DNA of 25,924 nt from CAZJDM01 sp964544765 (GCA_964544765.1 CAZJDM010000052.1:1-25924); one strand, 5' to 3'; shown: positions 1 to 7,797, counted from the stretch's first letter. The notes: generated by a model not told the origin, from the letters alone. Numbers and translations are program-made.

Positions 1-51
1 AATCAAATTTTTTTTATTTTTCATGTCAAGGTGGGGTCTAGGCCTAACTTA

Positions 52-88
52 CGATTATCATTGATTAAGAGTGATTAACTTTGATTAA
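52..88. repeat. Four helically phased GATTA repeats
   Basis: CGATTAT at 52-58 is followed by TGATTAA at 62-68, 72-78 and 82-88. The period is exactly 10 bp, about one helical turn, so every copy faces the same side of the DNA. The pattern is direct and exact. A protein-binding site for a direct-repeat-binding regulator is an inference. The repeats lie just upstream of a run of hairpins ending in a terminator (94-266). Confidence 0.5.
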
Positions 89-93
89 AGAAA

Positions 94-266
94 AGTGAGT
101 GCCACGCACTCATATTAAGTGTTTTATTAATTATTTAAGGCACTTATGAAAACTAAAATGCAGCTCTCATAATCGTGCGGTCGGCACCCTGGGCGGGCCC
201 GATCAAACCTGCCCCTAGATACTTGAAATTAAAAGGGAATTCTTGAAAAAGGGTTCCCTTTTTTTG
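94..266 (+). ncRNA. Candidate structured RNA ending in an intrinsic terminator
   Basis: Consecutive inverted repeats are visible. TGAGTGC/GCACTCA lies at 96-102/106-112, TAAGTG/CACTTA at 116-121/141-146, and GTGC/GCAC at 175-178/184-187. GGGCGGG/CCTGCCC (one G-U pair) lies at 191-197/208-214, and the terminator stem at 231-262. The stretch around 171-218 is much richer in GC than its surroundings, which is typical of folded RNA in an AT-rich genome. No open reading frame of note covers it. I cannot match it to tmRNA, 6S RNA, SRP RNA or RNase P RNA. It could instead be the 3' untranslated region of a gene to the left of the window. Confidence 0.3.
231..266 (+). terminator. Rho-independent terminator
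   Basis: A perfect 9-bp stem (AAAAGGGAA at 231-239 and TTCCCTTTT at 254-262) closes a 14-nt loop and runs into a T tract ending at 265. It would end a plus-strand transcript coming from the left, either the candidate RNA at 94-266 or an upstream gene outside the window. Confidence 0.75.
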
Positions 267-389
267 TGTTTGGCAGACATAATAGCTAAAATCACAATTA
301 ATGAAAATTAACCAAAAACAAGCCAAAGCAATGATAATCTAACCCATTGTTATTGTTTGTAAATTTTTTTTATTCAACCATGCCTTAGA

Positions 390-567
390 TTTTATGTCTA
401 TAAATTCAACATTTACTAGACATAAAACGCTTTTTGTGTAATTTGCTAGACACAAATACTTATTGTATCTACTAAAAGTGAAAATAGTATACAAAAAACA
501 TCTTGTTTATGATGTAATAAACGTAAACCTGTTTCTGTCTTGATGTTTCAGAAAAACTAGACGCAAA
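390..567. promoter_or_regulatory. Cluster of TAGACRYAAA motifs upstream of the Fic remnant
   Basis: TAGACATAAA occurs inverted at 391-400 and direct at 417-426. TAGACACAAA lies at 447-456 and TAGACGCAAA at 558-567. The first two form a perfect 11-bp inverted repeat (390-400/417-427), and copies two and three are exactly 30 bp apart, three helical turns. A second dyad, TTTGTGT/ACACAAA, lies at 433-439/450-456. A weak -35/-10 pair (TTGTAT at 463-468, TAGTAT at 485-490, 16-bp spacer) sits just downstream of the first three copies. This looks like an operator region for the Fic gene. The rest of 1-576 holds the left-end repeats and hairpins and no gene that I can support. Confidence 0.45.
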
Positions 568-576
568 GGAGTAAGA

Positions 577-990
577 GTGAAACCCTACAAACCTGATAAA
601 TTACCGCTAAAAAACTTAGACTATGAAAAACTGATTGGCCTCGTAGGGGAAGCAAATGCCAAACTATCCGAATACAATGGTCTTCTCCAAGCCCTTATCA
701 ATCCAGCGGTAATGTTATCACCTTTAACCAATCAGGAGGCGGTACTATCATCAAAAATTGAAGGTACACAGGCAACTATCGAAGAAGTTTTAGAGCATGA
801 AGCAGGTGAAGTTTACGATGAAAATAAACAACAAGATATCACGGAAATCTTAAATTATAGAAAGGCTTTAATTTTAGCAGAAGAGCATCTTAGATATTAT
901 CCATTCAGTCTCAATTTAATTTTAGAACTTCATAAAATATTGATGGACAGCGTGGATAGTCCCTACAAAATGGTAGACATAGTAAATTAA
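577..990 (+). pseudogene. Truncated Fic family protein (N-terminal inhibitory domain only)
   Basis: The 137-residue product matches the Fic N-terminal helical domain found in Fic (AMPylating) enzymes that carry their inhibitory helix in front of the catalytic core. The inhibitory motif [S/T]xxxE[G/N] is present as S58-x-x-x-E62-G63. Homology runs to about residue 126 (ILMDSV, base 954), where family members continue towards the catalytic HPFxxGNGR motif. Here eleven unrelated residues and a stop follow, and no HPFx(D/E)GNGR is encoded in the 150 bases beyond. The start is GTG at 577, with AAAGGAG at 565-571, a well-spaced ribosome site. I therefore read it as a 3'-truncated, catalytically dead remnant. 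The intact start signals and upstream motif cluster suggest the loss is recent, or that the fragment is still expressed. Confidence 0.75.
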
Positions 991-1141
991 TTTTATTCTG
1001 GAATAGGCGCCGTGATAAGATAGTGCCAGTTTAAAGGAGCTTTAGTAAGATTCTTTTTCATAGCCGGCGTAAAATGGCGACACTCGCTTCTAAAATTTAT
1101 GTGTATATCATTTTTTTATAATATGTACGATTAAGTCCTGA

Positions 1142-2446
1142 CTATCTCAGCTTAGGATTAATATCTAATCTAACCTTATTGACCAACAATGGAGATATCT
1201 TCTGAATTAAACGATTGTCAAAATACATAACTACCGCAATGGTATAGTCACCTTCTTTTAATCCAGATGTATCCATAAAGATCCCAATATTAGTATCATG
1301 CCGTTTCAGCCACTCGCGAGGTTTTCCTCCTAAATGCAAAAAGGGAACAGCTTTATTTACAAGTAAATTCACACTGGGCTTAAATTCCATAAAAAATTCC
1401 CAGTTATCTCTTTTTCCCTGGATCCAATATCCTTCTTTTACTATATCGCTTATATCACCCACTGACTCTTGAGACTTGAGAGAACTGAGCTTTTTAAAAT
1501 TAGTATTAAACTTCCATTCCTTTAAACCGTTAGTAAATTTCAAACCATAGTAAAATCCACTGCCTTTTCTAAAGAGCTTTTTCGCATCTATAGGAGAGTT
1601 AAGTACCGCCGGTAAAGAAATAGCATTTTCAAACATAGAAATTTCAGTATACATTTCAATATCAATATCCATTGATAATAATCGAAAGAAAAAGGAAACC
1701 TGAGCAATAATCCTAACAGGTCCAATTTTCCAATAATTTAGCTTGGTTATTAAATCATTAGAGGTTAGTTCTATTTCGAAAAAATATTTAATATCAGCAT
1801 AGAAAATAAACTGCGATCGGTCTATTACTCTTTGCCACTTCTCTTTATTATTTTCATCCTTGATGTAAATATAATCCATGACCATATGATTTTTTGGATT
1901 AAATTTAAATCGATATTTACTAGTCTCAATAATTCCCTTTTTATGATCATAGGATAGCAATCTTGCGGGATGTTTTGGTGGAGACTTTTCTCTATCAACT
2001 GATAGGTATAGAGCTAACTCTTCCTTGGAAGTAGAATTTCGTATAATAATTTCGAAAAAAAAGGAGGGTTTATTTTTCCAACGGATTAAAGGATCTCTTT
2101 TTCTAAGATCAGTTCCTCTTACTACCAATTCATCGTTATCATCAAAAATACCATTATCAAACATTGGCGGCAGTCCATTGGACTTTGGCAGAACATAATC
2201 ACCAATTTTATTAACTTCATCTATTTGAAAAGGAATGGGTTCAGCATAATGATTCTTGCCCGCGACAAAAACCCCATACTGTGAAACACGAAAACCGAGA
2301 GCCTTTCTGATCTTTGAACCTTTGATAATTACCGGTTGAGGAAATCCATCAGTGCTAATATCAACTTTTTTAACGTCAGATTTTTTAACGTCAGAAAAGA
2401 TGTAATTACTAAAAAAAATGGAAAATAAACATAAAATCAAATACAT
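1142..2446 (-). CDS. Exported protein of unknown function
   Basis: A 434-aa product opens with a hydrophobic segment (residues 1-18) that reads as a signal peptide, followed by a Lys-rich spacer containing a tandem SDVKK duplication. The body is rich in beta-strand-like segments. Near residues 72-112 it has a stretch (PFQIDE..., then FDDNDELVVRGTD) of the kind seen in uncharacterised exported proteins of deltaproteobacteria-like organisms; this resemblance is from memory. I do not recognise a catalytic motif or named domain. The ATG at 2446 has no good Shine-Dalgarno sequence: the nearest purine-rich stretch is about 18 nt upstream. The true start could differ, although the signal peptide supports this region. 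It is transcribed divergently from the vWA lipoprotein gene, with 78 bp between them. Confidence 0.75.
   Translation of the reverse strand: MYLILCLFSIFFSNYIFSDVKKSDVKKVDISTDGFPQPVIIKGSKIRKALGFRVSQYGVFVAGKNHYAEPIPFQIDEVNKIGDYVLPKSNGLPPMFDNGIFDDNDELVVRGTDLRKRDPLIRWKNKPSFFFEIIIRNSTSKEELALYLSVDREKSPPKHPARLLSYDHKKGIIETSKYRFKFNPKNHMVMDYIYIKDENNKEKWQRVIDRSQFIFYADIKYFFEIELTSNDLITKLNYWKIGPVRIIAQVSFFFRLLSMDIDIEMYTEISMFENAISLPAVLNSPIDAKKLFRKGSGFYYGLKFTNGLKEWKFNTNFKKLSSLKSQESVGDISDIVKEGYWIQGKRDNWEFFMEFKPSVNLLVNKAVPFLHLGGKPREWLKRHDTNIGIFMDTSGLKEGDYTIAVVMYFDNRLIQKISPLLVNKVRLDINPKLR
2366..2395. repeat. Perfect 15-bp tandem duplication inside a coding region
   Basis: The 15-bp unit TTTTTTAACGTCAGA occurs twice without mismatch. 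On the minus strand it encodes SDVKK twice, just behind the signal peptide of the exported protein at 1142-2446. The unit is a multiple of three, so the frame is kept. It looks like a replication-slippage product. Confidence 0.9.
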
Positions 2447-2524
2447 AAAGTCTATTTTAGCAACCTTCTCAAGTAATAGCAGAATTTTCCGATCTTTTAC
2501 CTTGATGACTCCAAAGGAGACAAG

Positions 2525-3718
2525 ATGAGATCTATTTCAACTGTCTTTATCATAAGTATAATCATATTAGCCAGTGCTTGCAAGCAACGGGTTAATTTTA
2601 TGCCCTCACCCCAAATAAATACATCTGATCCAGAATCTGAAGCTATTAAATTGGAAGAACCCCCACCTCCTAGCACTATCAACTTAGAGGGTTGTGATAA
2701 CACCAAAAAAATTAGCCTTCCATCTAATAGCACTATTTCCAGTTTTAAATATACTAATAAATGTGAAATAAAATCTTCAATCCAGGAAACCAAGAATCTA
2801 CCATTAGATATTTTAATTCTTCTAGATGTATCCGGCAGTATGCAAAAAAACATTGATACCATTAGAGATCATATTGATACCTTTATAGCTAGCTTGCGAA
2901 CCTATACACCCAGAATTGGATTAATTCCTTTTGTAGACAATATTCAAGAAACAAACATTGTTCCCCTAACAGAGAACACTAGAGACTTTTTAAACGTCAT
3001 CCACCGATTAACAGCAAAAGGAGGCGGTAAATACGACTATCAAGAAGCGGGACTACTTGCAATTGAAACCGCATTGACTCTTTTTAAAATCGATATGGAG
3101 CAAAACCCGGCACATAAAAATGCCCGGAAGGTTTTATTAGTAATAACAAATTCTGCTTCACATCGAGGTGATTCTTCTACCTTAGACAGCACTATAACTA
3201 TTCAAAGAATTAACGAATTCACTAGAGTAGTCAATAATTTCTCACTGTTTTACTCAATCCCAACCTTTGATAACACAGTCCAAGATCCAACTACTTTGGA
3301 ATTTATTCAGGCTCACAACCAATATCGCAAGATTCTAACGCAAAGTAACAACAACCTGCCCATAGAAGAAAGGGGGGGATTATTAAGTTATCCTTTTCAA
3401 GCTGATACATTATTAAATGAATTTAAAGATAAATTAACCACGATTGTAGACAAAGAAATAACTTTATCATGTTTACCACAAAAAGCTTTTATGGTTACAA
3501 TCGCAGCAATACCTTCTACCCTTGATTTGCCCATAAACTTAAAAAATAGCTTAAACAATAGTACCAATCAACAAACAACTATTACTTTAAATGAACCAAT
3601 CACCCGAAATATCAGTGATAATTATGCTTTAACGATATCTCGTTGCTGTGGTACATTATCTGATTTAGAAATAGAAAAATGTAAAAAAACCTGGCAACAA
3701 ACCTTTTATTTGGATTAA
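2525..3718 (+). CDS. Lipoprotein with a von Willebrand factor A domain
   Basis: The 397-aa protein begins with a short basic N-terminus, a hydrophobic core and a Cys at position 19 (ASAC). This reads as a lipoprotein signal, although Ala at -3 is less usual than Leu. A Pro-rich linker follows (about residues 40-52). The vWA domain starts near residue 93 with LDILILLDVSGSM, holding the metal-binding MIDAS motif D101-x-S103-x-S105. The central vWA strands (RIGLIPF, then VLLVITNS) are recognisable. The usual Asp-Gly after the fourth strand is Asn-Ser here, so metal binding may be altered. Such domains bind protein ligands; the ligand is unknown. The start is supported by AAAGGAGA at 2513-2520. 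It converges on the J-domain gene, with only 39 bp between the stops. Confidence 0.85.
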   Translation: MRSISTVFIISIIILASACKQRVNFMPSPQINTSDPESEAIKLEEPPPPSTINLEGCDNTKKISLPSNSTISSFKYTNKCEIKSSIQETKNLPLDILILLDVSGSMQKNIDTIRDHIDTFIASLRTYTPRIGLIPFVDNIQETNIVPLTENTRDFLNVIHRLTAKGGGKYDYQEAGLLAIETALTLFKIDMEQNPAHKNARKVLLVITNSASHRGDSSTLDSTITIQRINEFTRVVNNFSLFYSIPTFDNTVQDPTTLEFIQAHNQYRKILTQSNNNLPIEERGGLLSYPFQADTLLNEFKDKLTTIVDKEITLSCLPQKAFMVTIAAIPSTLDLPINLKNSLNNSTNQQTTITLNEPITRNISDNYALTISRCCGTLSDLEIEKCKKTWQQTFYLD

Positions 3719-3757
3719 CAACGACATTAGCAGGCTTCCCACCATATATGGGTTGGA

Positions 3758-4075
3758 CTAAGATTTCTCTTTCAATATCTGTTGATAAGACTGAATGATC
3801 AGGTCCGTTTGCATTTTTGAAACTCTTTTAATTTCATCACCTAGATGAGCAACTTTATCAGGATGGTATTCTGATAAAGCCTTCTTATAGGCCTGTTTTA
3901 TTTCATGCAAACTAGCTCTTTTAGAAACATTAAGATTTTTATACGGATCACCTACATCCATCTTTATCTTAGCATTCTTAAGAGCTCTAAAACCCCTTCT
4001 AAACTTTCGAAACAAATCAAAAACAATCCACGCAACTAATATAATTACAAATAATCTTATCAAACCGCCAAACAT
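3758..4075 (-). CDS. Membrane-anchored J-domain (DnaJ-like) co-chaperone
   Basis: The protein has one N-terminal membrane helix (about residues 4-22), a basic stretch (FRKFRRGFR) that favours a cytoplasmic C-terminus, and a C-terminal J domain from about residue 43. The domain has DPYKNLNVSKRAS, helix II with KQAYKK, and the diagnostic HPD motif at residues 71-73. It should stimulate DnaK ATPase at the inner membrane. The longer variant HPDKVAHLGDE is typical of DjlA-like or TerB-linked J domains. I chose the ATG at 4075 because GGAG sits 5 nt upstream of it; the ATG at 4093 would add six residues and has no ribosome site. No zinc-finger or substrate-binding domain is present, so it is a type III J protein. 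Confidence 0.85.
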   Translation of the reverse strand: MFGGLIRLFVIILVAWIVFDLFRKFRRGFRALKNAKIKMDVGDPYKNLNVSKRASLHEIKQAYKKALSEYHPDKVAHLGDEIKRVSKMQTDLIIQSYQQILKEKS

Positions 4076-4173
4076 GCCTACTCCATAACGCATTTAAAGC
4101 AATTTTTCAAGTAACAGTTCAATTTGAATGTGTGTGATATAACTTGATAGGTGGGTTTTCCCATAGTGTTAAT

Positions 4174-4617
4174 CTACTTATTTTCTAGGGTTTCAGCTAG
4201 CTCATTAAGTTTAGTAACCAGATCTTTTAGATCATCTTTCTCTCTAATGGTAATGCGTTTTTTATAATCGCCAATTTTTAAATCATCAATAAAATTATGG
4301 ATAGAAACCAACGGGCCATACACCTTATGAGTGAGCGTAATCGACATTGCAAAGGTTAAAATGGAATAAGTTACTAATAATATTGCGACTTTTATCAACC
4401 CCCTAATGACAACATCATTTGCAATCAGGTTCCATTGACTGGTAGTATCGACTACATTAAAAATCTTCATCACATTCGCATACTGCTCATAAGTAATTTG
4501 ATAGAAAATAACAGCACTCGCAATCATGAATATTAAGCTTAATATAATAAAATATAATCCCATTCTGATTTGCTTAAAGGGATCAACCAAGTAAGAAAGA
4601 AGACTTCGACTTTTCAT
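4174..4617 (-). CDS. Two-helix membrane protein ending in a HAMP domain
   Basis: The 147-aa product has a cytoplasmic N-terminus of about 18 residues, a membrane helix (about 20-38), a short extracytoplasmic segment of about 33 residues, and a second helix (about 73-94). A HAMP-type linker follows to the end. The HAMP features are the proline at 102 shortly after the membrane (KVYGPLVSIHNF), the DLKIGDYKKRI connector and the EKDDLKDLVTKLNEL second helix. HAMP domains normally relay signals to kinases, cyclases or chemoreceptor tails, but none is attached here. Its ATG overlaps the stop of the preceding beta-propeller gene (shared TCAT at 4614-4617), implying translational coupling and a shared function. 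The partner that would read its signal is not evident in the window. Confidence 0.8.
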   Translation of the reverse strand: MKSRSLLSYLVDPFKQIRMGLYFIILSLIFMIASAVIFYQITYEQYANVMKIFNVVDTTSQWNLIANDVVIRGLIKVAILLVTYSILTFAMSITLTHKVYGPLVSIHNFIDDLKIGDYKKRITIREKDDLKDLVTKLNELAETLENK

Positions 4618-6794
4618 AAATAAATCCTTTTGTTCAAGCTAATTAAAAATAACGATAATATTAAAATCAAAAATATATAGGGATTCGAGGTGTCTTTTGT
4701 ATGATTACTAAATCCTAATTGACAACCAATACCAATTACAGACTCCTTAGTATCTTTAGACTTAACCGGAGCTTCTATGACGGGTTCAGATGATGATTCT
4801 TCCTTATCTACCAAAGTACCTCTAATAGATTTGTGTGGAATATAGTTTTCATGAACAATGTTCCACAACCCGTGGTTTGTTCCTAAGATTAGAGTATTAG
4901 GAATAATATAATTTATTTTATTTAGGGCTCTGTTCTCAGAACTGGAAGTAAACCAACTATCTGCCTGATAATTAGATTTGGCAATCTGATTTGATGATAA
5001 AACAGCAAAAACATCATCCCTTTGATCAGTAGAACTAGAAATAAAGGATACTTTTTCATTTAAGGTCACCTCATTCCATACTATCCCACGATCACTGGAA
5101 TAAATAAAATCCCCAAGACATTTTTCACCATTGGCTTCATGTTCCTTTAAAGCAACGACATAAATATAATCCGACCTAAACTGATGAAAATGAATATTAC
5201 AAGCAGTTTTATATGACATCAAATTAACTTCCGTCCAATTACTACCATTATCTTCACTTACAAAAAAACCCGATGGATTATCCTTATCATCTTCCATGGA
5301 GGTTAACCCCATATATAATAATTCACTGTCTAATGGATGATATTTAATAAAATGTATATACATTGATTTATCGAAAGGTAGATCTATATACTCCCAGGTC
5401 TGACCATTATCAAGACTTCTTAGCAAAATATTATTACGCGCACCATAAAGGATCAATAAAGGTGAATCATCTGTATCATCATCTATTGGTTTAAATACCA
5501 TATTGGTTAATGACTTTCCTGTTTCTAAACGAACCTGAAACTGTTCTTTTTTGTGTAAAAAAATCATACTCTGTTCTATATAATGCTTGATTAAAACCAC
5601 CTTAGACTTGCCATTGGAACCGATATCTTCGATAGAATATCCTTTAGGCACACTGTAAATTGAGTCCCACGAAATTCCGCCATCCTCAGTAAGGTACATT
5701 TCTGTATTAGTTGAGATAATGACTGAATCACAAAATTCATTTAGACAAAAATATCGATTGAATGCTATCTCATTGATCCCAGTATTCATTAACTCAAAGG
5801 TTTGCCCATTATCTATCGAACGATAGGCGCCTATCCAGATTTCTCCATTAATAACGGACAAACCATAGTTTTCAATGTCTTTAGTAAGAAAAAAATCACT
5901 GACAAGAGATAATTGTGGTTTTAGGCTGGTCGAAGAATAATCTGAAAATAATTTACCATCAGTAGAAAACATCCAGACTTTGCCATCTTGGCCAAATGAT
6001 ATTTGCTCGATCTCAGCAGGAATTGATAATGGAGAAAAGTTATCTCCCCCATTAAAACTTCTATAGATTAGATCAGCTTTTACGATTATATCTTGTTTAT
6101 TAGTTGGATTAATCAAAGTCAAAGGTAAGATCCCATTATTTCCTTTATTGCTCAAAATCTTCTCCGATACTACCAAATCGCGATCTGACATTGACCAATT
6201 CTGCCCATTATCATTACTACGATAAAACCCCGACCACCAAACTGATTTAACGGATGATTTAGTTAACAAAGTACGGGTCATTTGATCGTTAACATCCCAT
6301 GTTATTCCCTCATCTTTTGTAAAATAAACACGACTTAAAAGTAAATTTTCTAAGTTAATCATTTCAATAATAATCTGTGAACTAGTTGGATCAGAAATAA
6401 AACGATAGATGCAAGAAATAGTTTTAGCTGAGCAAGGCATGGTAAGTAATAATTTAACATTATTTCCATCAAGATCAGATCGATATAACAATCCTCTTTC
6501 CAAGATCAATAAATCATACATCTCCCTTTGAGATACATAAACTATCTTAATGTCCTCAATTTTATTGTATTCATTACTATAAAGAATCTGCCATGAACTA
6601 CCACCATTAGAAGAGTGATAAATCGTTTTATCTTCATTAATAGCATATCTTTCCATAGTTTCAGGCAGTGCTATGACATTTCTTAATCCAGTACCATATA
6701 TCGGGAAATGCTTAAATGCGGCGTAAGATGGCAGAAAACTAAAAAATAAAAAGGAAAAAATAAATATGAGTACAGACTTCTTAAACTTACACAT
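4614..6794 (-). CDS. Exported Asp-box (BNR) beta-propeller protein with a C-terminal sorting-like signal
   Basis: The 726-aa protein has a signal peptide (residues 1-25, hydrophobic core then SYA). At least nine Asp-box motifs of the pattern S-x-D/N-x-G-x-x-W/F follow, for example SSNGGSSW, SNDNGQNW, SLDNGQTW and SEDNGSNW. These belong to sialidase/Vps10/Ycf48-type propellers, which are often binding scaffolds. I see no sialidase catalytic Arg triad, so enzymatic activity is not claimed. The C-terminus carries Gly-Cys (C691), a short spacer, a membrane helix (about 706-720) and a basic tail (K722, R723). This resembles the tripartite 'GC + helix + Arg' sorting signals of myxobacteria. GGGAG lies 4 nt before the ATG. 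A candidate promoter is at 6860-6889, and the HAMP gene follows with a 4-nt overlap. Confidence 0.85.
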   Translation of the reverse strand: MCKFKKSVLIFIFSFLFFSFLPSYAAFKHFPIYGTGLRNVIALPETMERYAINEDKTIYHSSNGGSSWQILYSNEYNKIEDIKIVYVSQREMYDLLILERGLLYRSDLDGNNVKLLLTMPCSAKTISCIYRFISDPTSSQIIIEMINLENLLLSRVYFTKDEGITWDVNDQMTRTLLTKSSVKSVWWSGFYRSNDNGQNWSMSDRDLVVSEKILSNKGNNGILPLTLINPTNKQDIIVKADLIYRSFNGGDNFSPLSIPAEIEQISFGQDGKVWMFSTDGKLFSDYSSTSLKPQLSLVSDFFLTKDIENYGLSVINGEIWIGAYRSIDNGQTFELMNTGINEIAFNRYFCLNEFCDSVIISTNTEMYLTEDGGISWDSIYSVPKGYSIEDIGSNGKSKVVLIKHYIEQSMIFLHKKEQFQVRLETGKSLTNMVFKPIDDDTDDSPLLILYGARNNILLRSLDNGQTWEYIDLPFDKSMYIHFIKYHPLDSELLYMGLTSMEDDKDNPSGFFVSEDNGSNWTEVNLMSYKTACNIHFHQFRSDYIYVVALKEHEANGEKCLGDFIYSSDRGIVWNEVTLNEKVSFISSSTDQRDDVFAVLSSNQIAKSNYQADSWFTSSSENRALNKINYIIPNTLILGTNHGLWNIVHENYIPHKSIRGTLVDKEESSSEPVIEAPVKSKDTKESVIGIGCQLGFSNHTKDTSNPYIFLILILSLFLISLNKRIYL

Positions 6795-6859
6795 ATATCT
6801 CCCTTCAATAAATGAATATAAATAATAATAGTAGTAATAGATACTTTTGATTATTATCT

Positions 6860-6889
6860 ACTATATCATAATTTCGTAGAAAATCACAA
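6860..6889 (-). promoter_or_regulatory. Candidate sigma-70 type promoter for the beta-propeller/HAMP genes
   Basis: On the minus strand TTGTGA (6889-6884) and TATAGT (6865-6860) are separated by 18 bp. The -10 matches the consensus at five of six positions and the -35 at four of six. It lies about 65 bp upstream of the ATG at 6794 and directly abuts an inverted repeat on its upstream side. Confidence 0.4.
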
Positions 6890-6890
6890 A

Positions 6891-6920
6891 ATGAAGATAG
6901 GGAAGATACTATCACTTCAT
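6891..6920. repeat. Inverted repeat next to the promoter
   Basis: ATGAAGATAG (6891-6900) pairs with CTAT (6909-6912) and CTTCAT (6915-6920), a 10-bp stem with a 2-nt bulge and an 8-nt loop. On the minus strand it is followed by TTTGTGATTTT. It could be a weak terminator of the 7020-7664 gene, or an operator just upstream of the -35 at 6884-6889. Confidence 0.45.
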
Positions 6921-7019
6921 GTAAAAAAACAGGTGTATCAAAAAAGGAAAGCTAGAGTTAATAATAGCTTAATGCTGAGAGCTAAAAGCGTCTGTGGTAC
7001 GTTTTGCAGCGCAATCTAA

Positions 7020-7664
7020 CTAAGAAAAGTACTTTAAATATTCTTGATTGGTAAATATTTTTCTAATTTCTGATATCAAATATTCTGATATTTCATCAGA
7101 AGCAATTTTTTCTTTAAAGGAATCATAAAGATTTTTAACTTCTTCTAAGGCTTGTCCTTTATAAAAACATTTAGCAGCTTTAATAAGGTTTTGTACCGCC
7201 TCTTTTTGATTTCCACCTGTTTCAAGAATCAATGAGGAAACATCCATATACCAATTAGCTACCTGTTTAATATCAGGATATGTGTTTTGTAATTCTCCAA
7301 TCATGTAGTAATAAGTATTTATGGCTTCTTTATGTTTATTCTCCTTTTTAACTTTTTCAATTTTACTAATTAATTCTTTAGCTTTTTTTAGAGCGGCTTT
7401 CTGTTTAACTTGGTCCTCAACAGATACTGCTGAAATTCCTTCTTGTAATTTTTGATTACAAAATTGCAAAAACTGAACTCCTTCTTCCTTAGTAATTTTA
7501 TCATGCTTAACAGCAGGTTTATTTTTAAAGTTCCCATATAACTCGCACGTCTCTTGGTAATCTCCACCAGTATACATAGCAATCTGATGTAATTTCCAAA
7601 CAGCTGCGCTTGGCCATATACTAAGCACTCGTTCTAATTCTTTTGTAAATCTACCCATTTCCAT
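7020..7664 (-). CDS. Cytoplasmic alpha-helical (TPR-like) protein of unknown function
   Basis: The 214-aa product has no signal peptide or membrane segment. It is almost entirely predicted-helical and charged, with helix pairs such as KHKEAINTYYYMIGELQNTYPD and NQKEAVQNLIKAAKCFYKGQALEEV that look like tetratricopeptide or related helical repeats. Such proteins usually act as scaffolds; no enzyme motif is seen. The first ATG (7664) has GAGG 10 nt upstream. A second ATG two codons later (7658) is possible but further from this site. It stands alone on the minus strand, separated from the propeller gene by 225 bp that contain a promoter and an inverted repeat, so it is probably monocistronic. 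Confidence 0.7.
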   Translation of the reverse strand: MEMGRFTKELERVLSIWPSAAVWKLHQIAMYTGGDYQETCELYGNFKNKPAVKHDKITKEEGVQFLQFCNQKLQEGISAVSVEDQVKQKAALKKAKELISKIEKVKKENKHKEAINTYYYMIGELQNTYPDIKQVANWYMDVSSLILETGGNQKEAVQNLIKAAKCFYKGQALEEVKNLYDSFKEKIASDEISEYLISEIRKIFTNQEYLKYFS

Positions 7665-7797
7665 AGATTTTTTTCCTCGCTTTAATTGTTTTCATTTACA
7701 CAGAAAATTAGATTAAATAGAAAACACTGAATTTATTAAAGAACCACTTTGAAAGCCAATCTAATATATCTTAGTTCATTTGTATATATAATTTTTG

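Noticed and set aside
2497..2862. Minus-strand frame opposite the vWA lipoprotein gene
   Set aside because: It lies antisense to the lipoprotein signal and linker region. The plus-strand frame has a ribosome site, a lipobox and a clear MIDAS motif.
3739..3757. CCATATATGG palindrome (3742-3751) between convergent stops, considered as a terminator
   Set aside because: The stem is short and there is no T tract on either strand, so it does not meet the criteria for an intrinsic terminator.
4152..4163. TGGG-TTTT-CCCA hairpin downstream of the HAMP gene, considered as a terminator
   Set aside because: Only four base pairs and no following T run; chance is a sufficient explanation.
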